From NCBI GenBank assembly GCA_046346665.1, contig JAXMHQ010000025.1, positions 1 through 64,000 of the forward strand: DNA of 64,000 nt, in the 5' to 3' direction. A model generated the notes under the pieces. The model saw nothing but the letters and a program-made list of their open reading frames with translations. It was not told the DNA's origin and made no database searches. The stretch is from JAXMHQ01 sp046346665. GTDB taxonomy: Bacteria > Verrucomicrobiota > Verrucomicrobiia > Limisphaerales > JAXMHQ01. Positions 63,685 through 64,000 of this stretch are shown one piece after another. Position 1 is the first letter of the stretch. Each line of letters opens with the position of its first letter. A program made the position numbers and the translations under genes.

Positions 63685-64000
63685 ATGAAAAATCCCTGCT
63701 TCCAGTTCGAAAGGCTTCTCTCGCGCCCGATTGTTGTGGCGCTCTTTGTGACGACGACTTTGCCGTGTGCCTTGGCCGACACGGTGGGTTATTGGCGCCT
63801 GGAGGGCGCCCCGTCCACGCCTGCCGTCGGCATAGTGCTGGATTACTCCGGGAACGGACTGAATGGAACCGCCATCAACGGTCCTCTCTACAGCGGCGAC
63901 ATCGCATCCGCGGCCCAGGGCATCGGTAGCACCACTTCCATGCAGTTAAACGGCCTTACACAGCGGGTAACTGTCCCCGATGCCGCCGCGCTGGCATTGA
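63685..64000 (+). CDS. Secreted LamG/concanavalin-like domain protein, N-terminal part (cut by window end)
   Basis: The frame is open from the ATG at 63685 to the window end (105 residues). Signal peptide MKNPCFQFERLLSRPIVVAL, then FVTTTLPCALA. The mature start DTVGYWRLEGAPSTPAVGIV, LDYSGNGLNGTAINGPLYSG is the LamG/concanavalin beginning ('V-G-Y-W-R-L-E-G ... D-x-S-G-N-G-L-N-G-T'), as in the gene at 31752-32630. The remainder lies outside the window, so domain count and function cannot be given. Confidence 0.8.
   Translation, partial: MKNPCFQFERLLSRPIVVALFVTTTLPCALADTVGYWRLEGAPSTPAVGIVLDYSGNGLNGTAINGPLYSGDIASAAQGIGSTTSMQLNGLTQRVTVPDAAALAL

Overview
The window looks like a chromosomal segment from a GC-rich, Gram-negative member of the Verrucomicrobiota, possibly a Pedosphaera/Limisphaerales-type bacterium. 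This is inferred from the protein repertoire: a DUF1800/DUF1501 pair, a PEP-CTERM protein, a type IV pilin-like protein, GH13 and GH95 glycosidases, very large secreted proteins built of Ig/cadherin modules, and the DTDGIPDWW-type calcium-binding tail common in this group. No rRNA, CRISPR array, prophage or complete transposase was found.

Layout. 0-18 kb: the end of a lactonase-type propeller gene, a secreted alpha-amylase, a phosphopantetheinyl transferase, a uridine kinase-like P-loop protein next to a decayed glycosyltransferase, and a 3348-residue secreted multidomain protein with a probable lipoprotein overlapping its stop codon. 18-25 kb: a small membrane protein, a frameshifted FKBP isomerase, a three-gene FtsX/LolD-type ABC transporter, a type II NADH dehydrogenase and a pseudopilin. 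25-38 kb: DUF1800 (frameshifted) and DUF1501, then core genes tilS, ftsH, holB, aroQ and the accB-accC pair, with an O-antigen ligase-like membrane protein. 38-52 kb: a secreted propeller (frameshifted), a GH95 fucosidase, the LemA/M48 protease pair, an esterase, an orphan histidine kinase, acetyl-CoA synthetase and a secreted Ig-domain protein. 52-53.3 kb: nested repeats and tRNA-Arg(ACG).

53.7-60.8 kb is the most unusual part. It is an integron-type gene-cassette array: single small ORFs, all on the + strand, each followed by a 96-177 bp attC site whose outer boxes (RYYYAAC and GTTRRRY) can be read by eye. The R'' box of each site from attC1 to attC7 is the exact reverse complement of the box at the start of its own cassette, as cassette recombination predicts. 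Three of the sites are close copies of one another. No integrase is visible; a 65-residue minus-strand ORF of unknown function sits where one would be expected. Cargo includes an Imm26-like protein, a SMI1/KNR4-like protein and small lipoprotein-like or membrane proteins. 61-64 kb: two universal stress proteins, an RRM RNA-binding protein, IF-1 and the start of a LamG-type secreted protein cut by the window end.

Short hairpin repeats are scattered through the window. One family has a GTAG head and a stem with a four-base loop, which is the layout of REP sequences mobilised by RAYT transposases. Another family has inserted in frame, as 13-codon units, at the same loop of two successive cadherin-like domains of the giant protein. 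Three genes carry single-base frameshifts. Two of these lie in homopolymer runs and may be sequencing errors.
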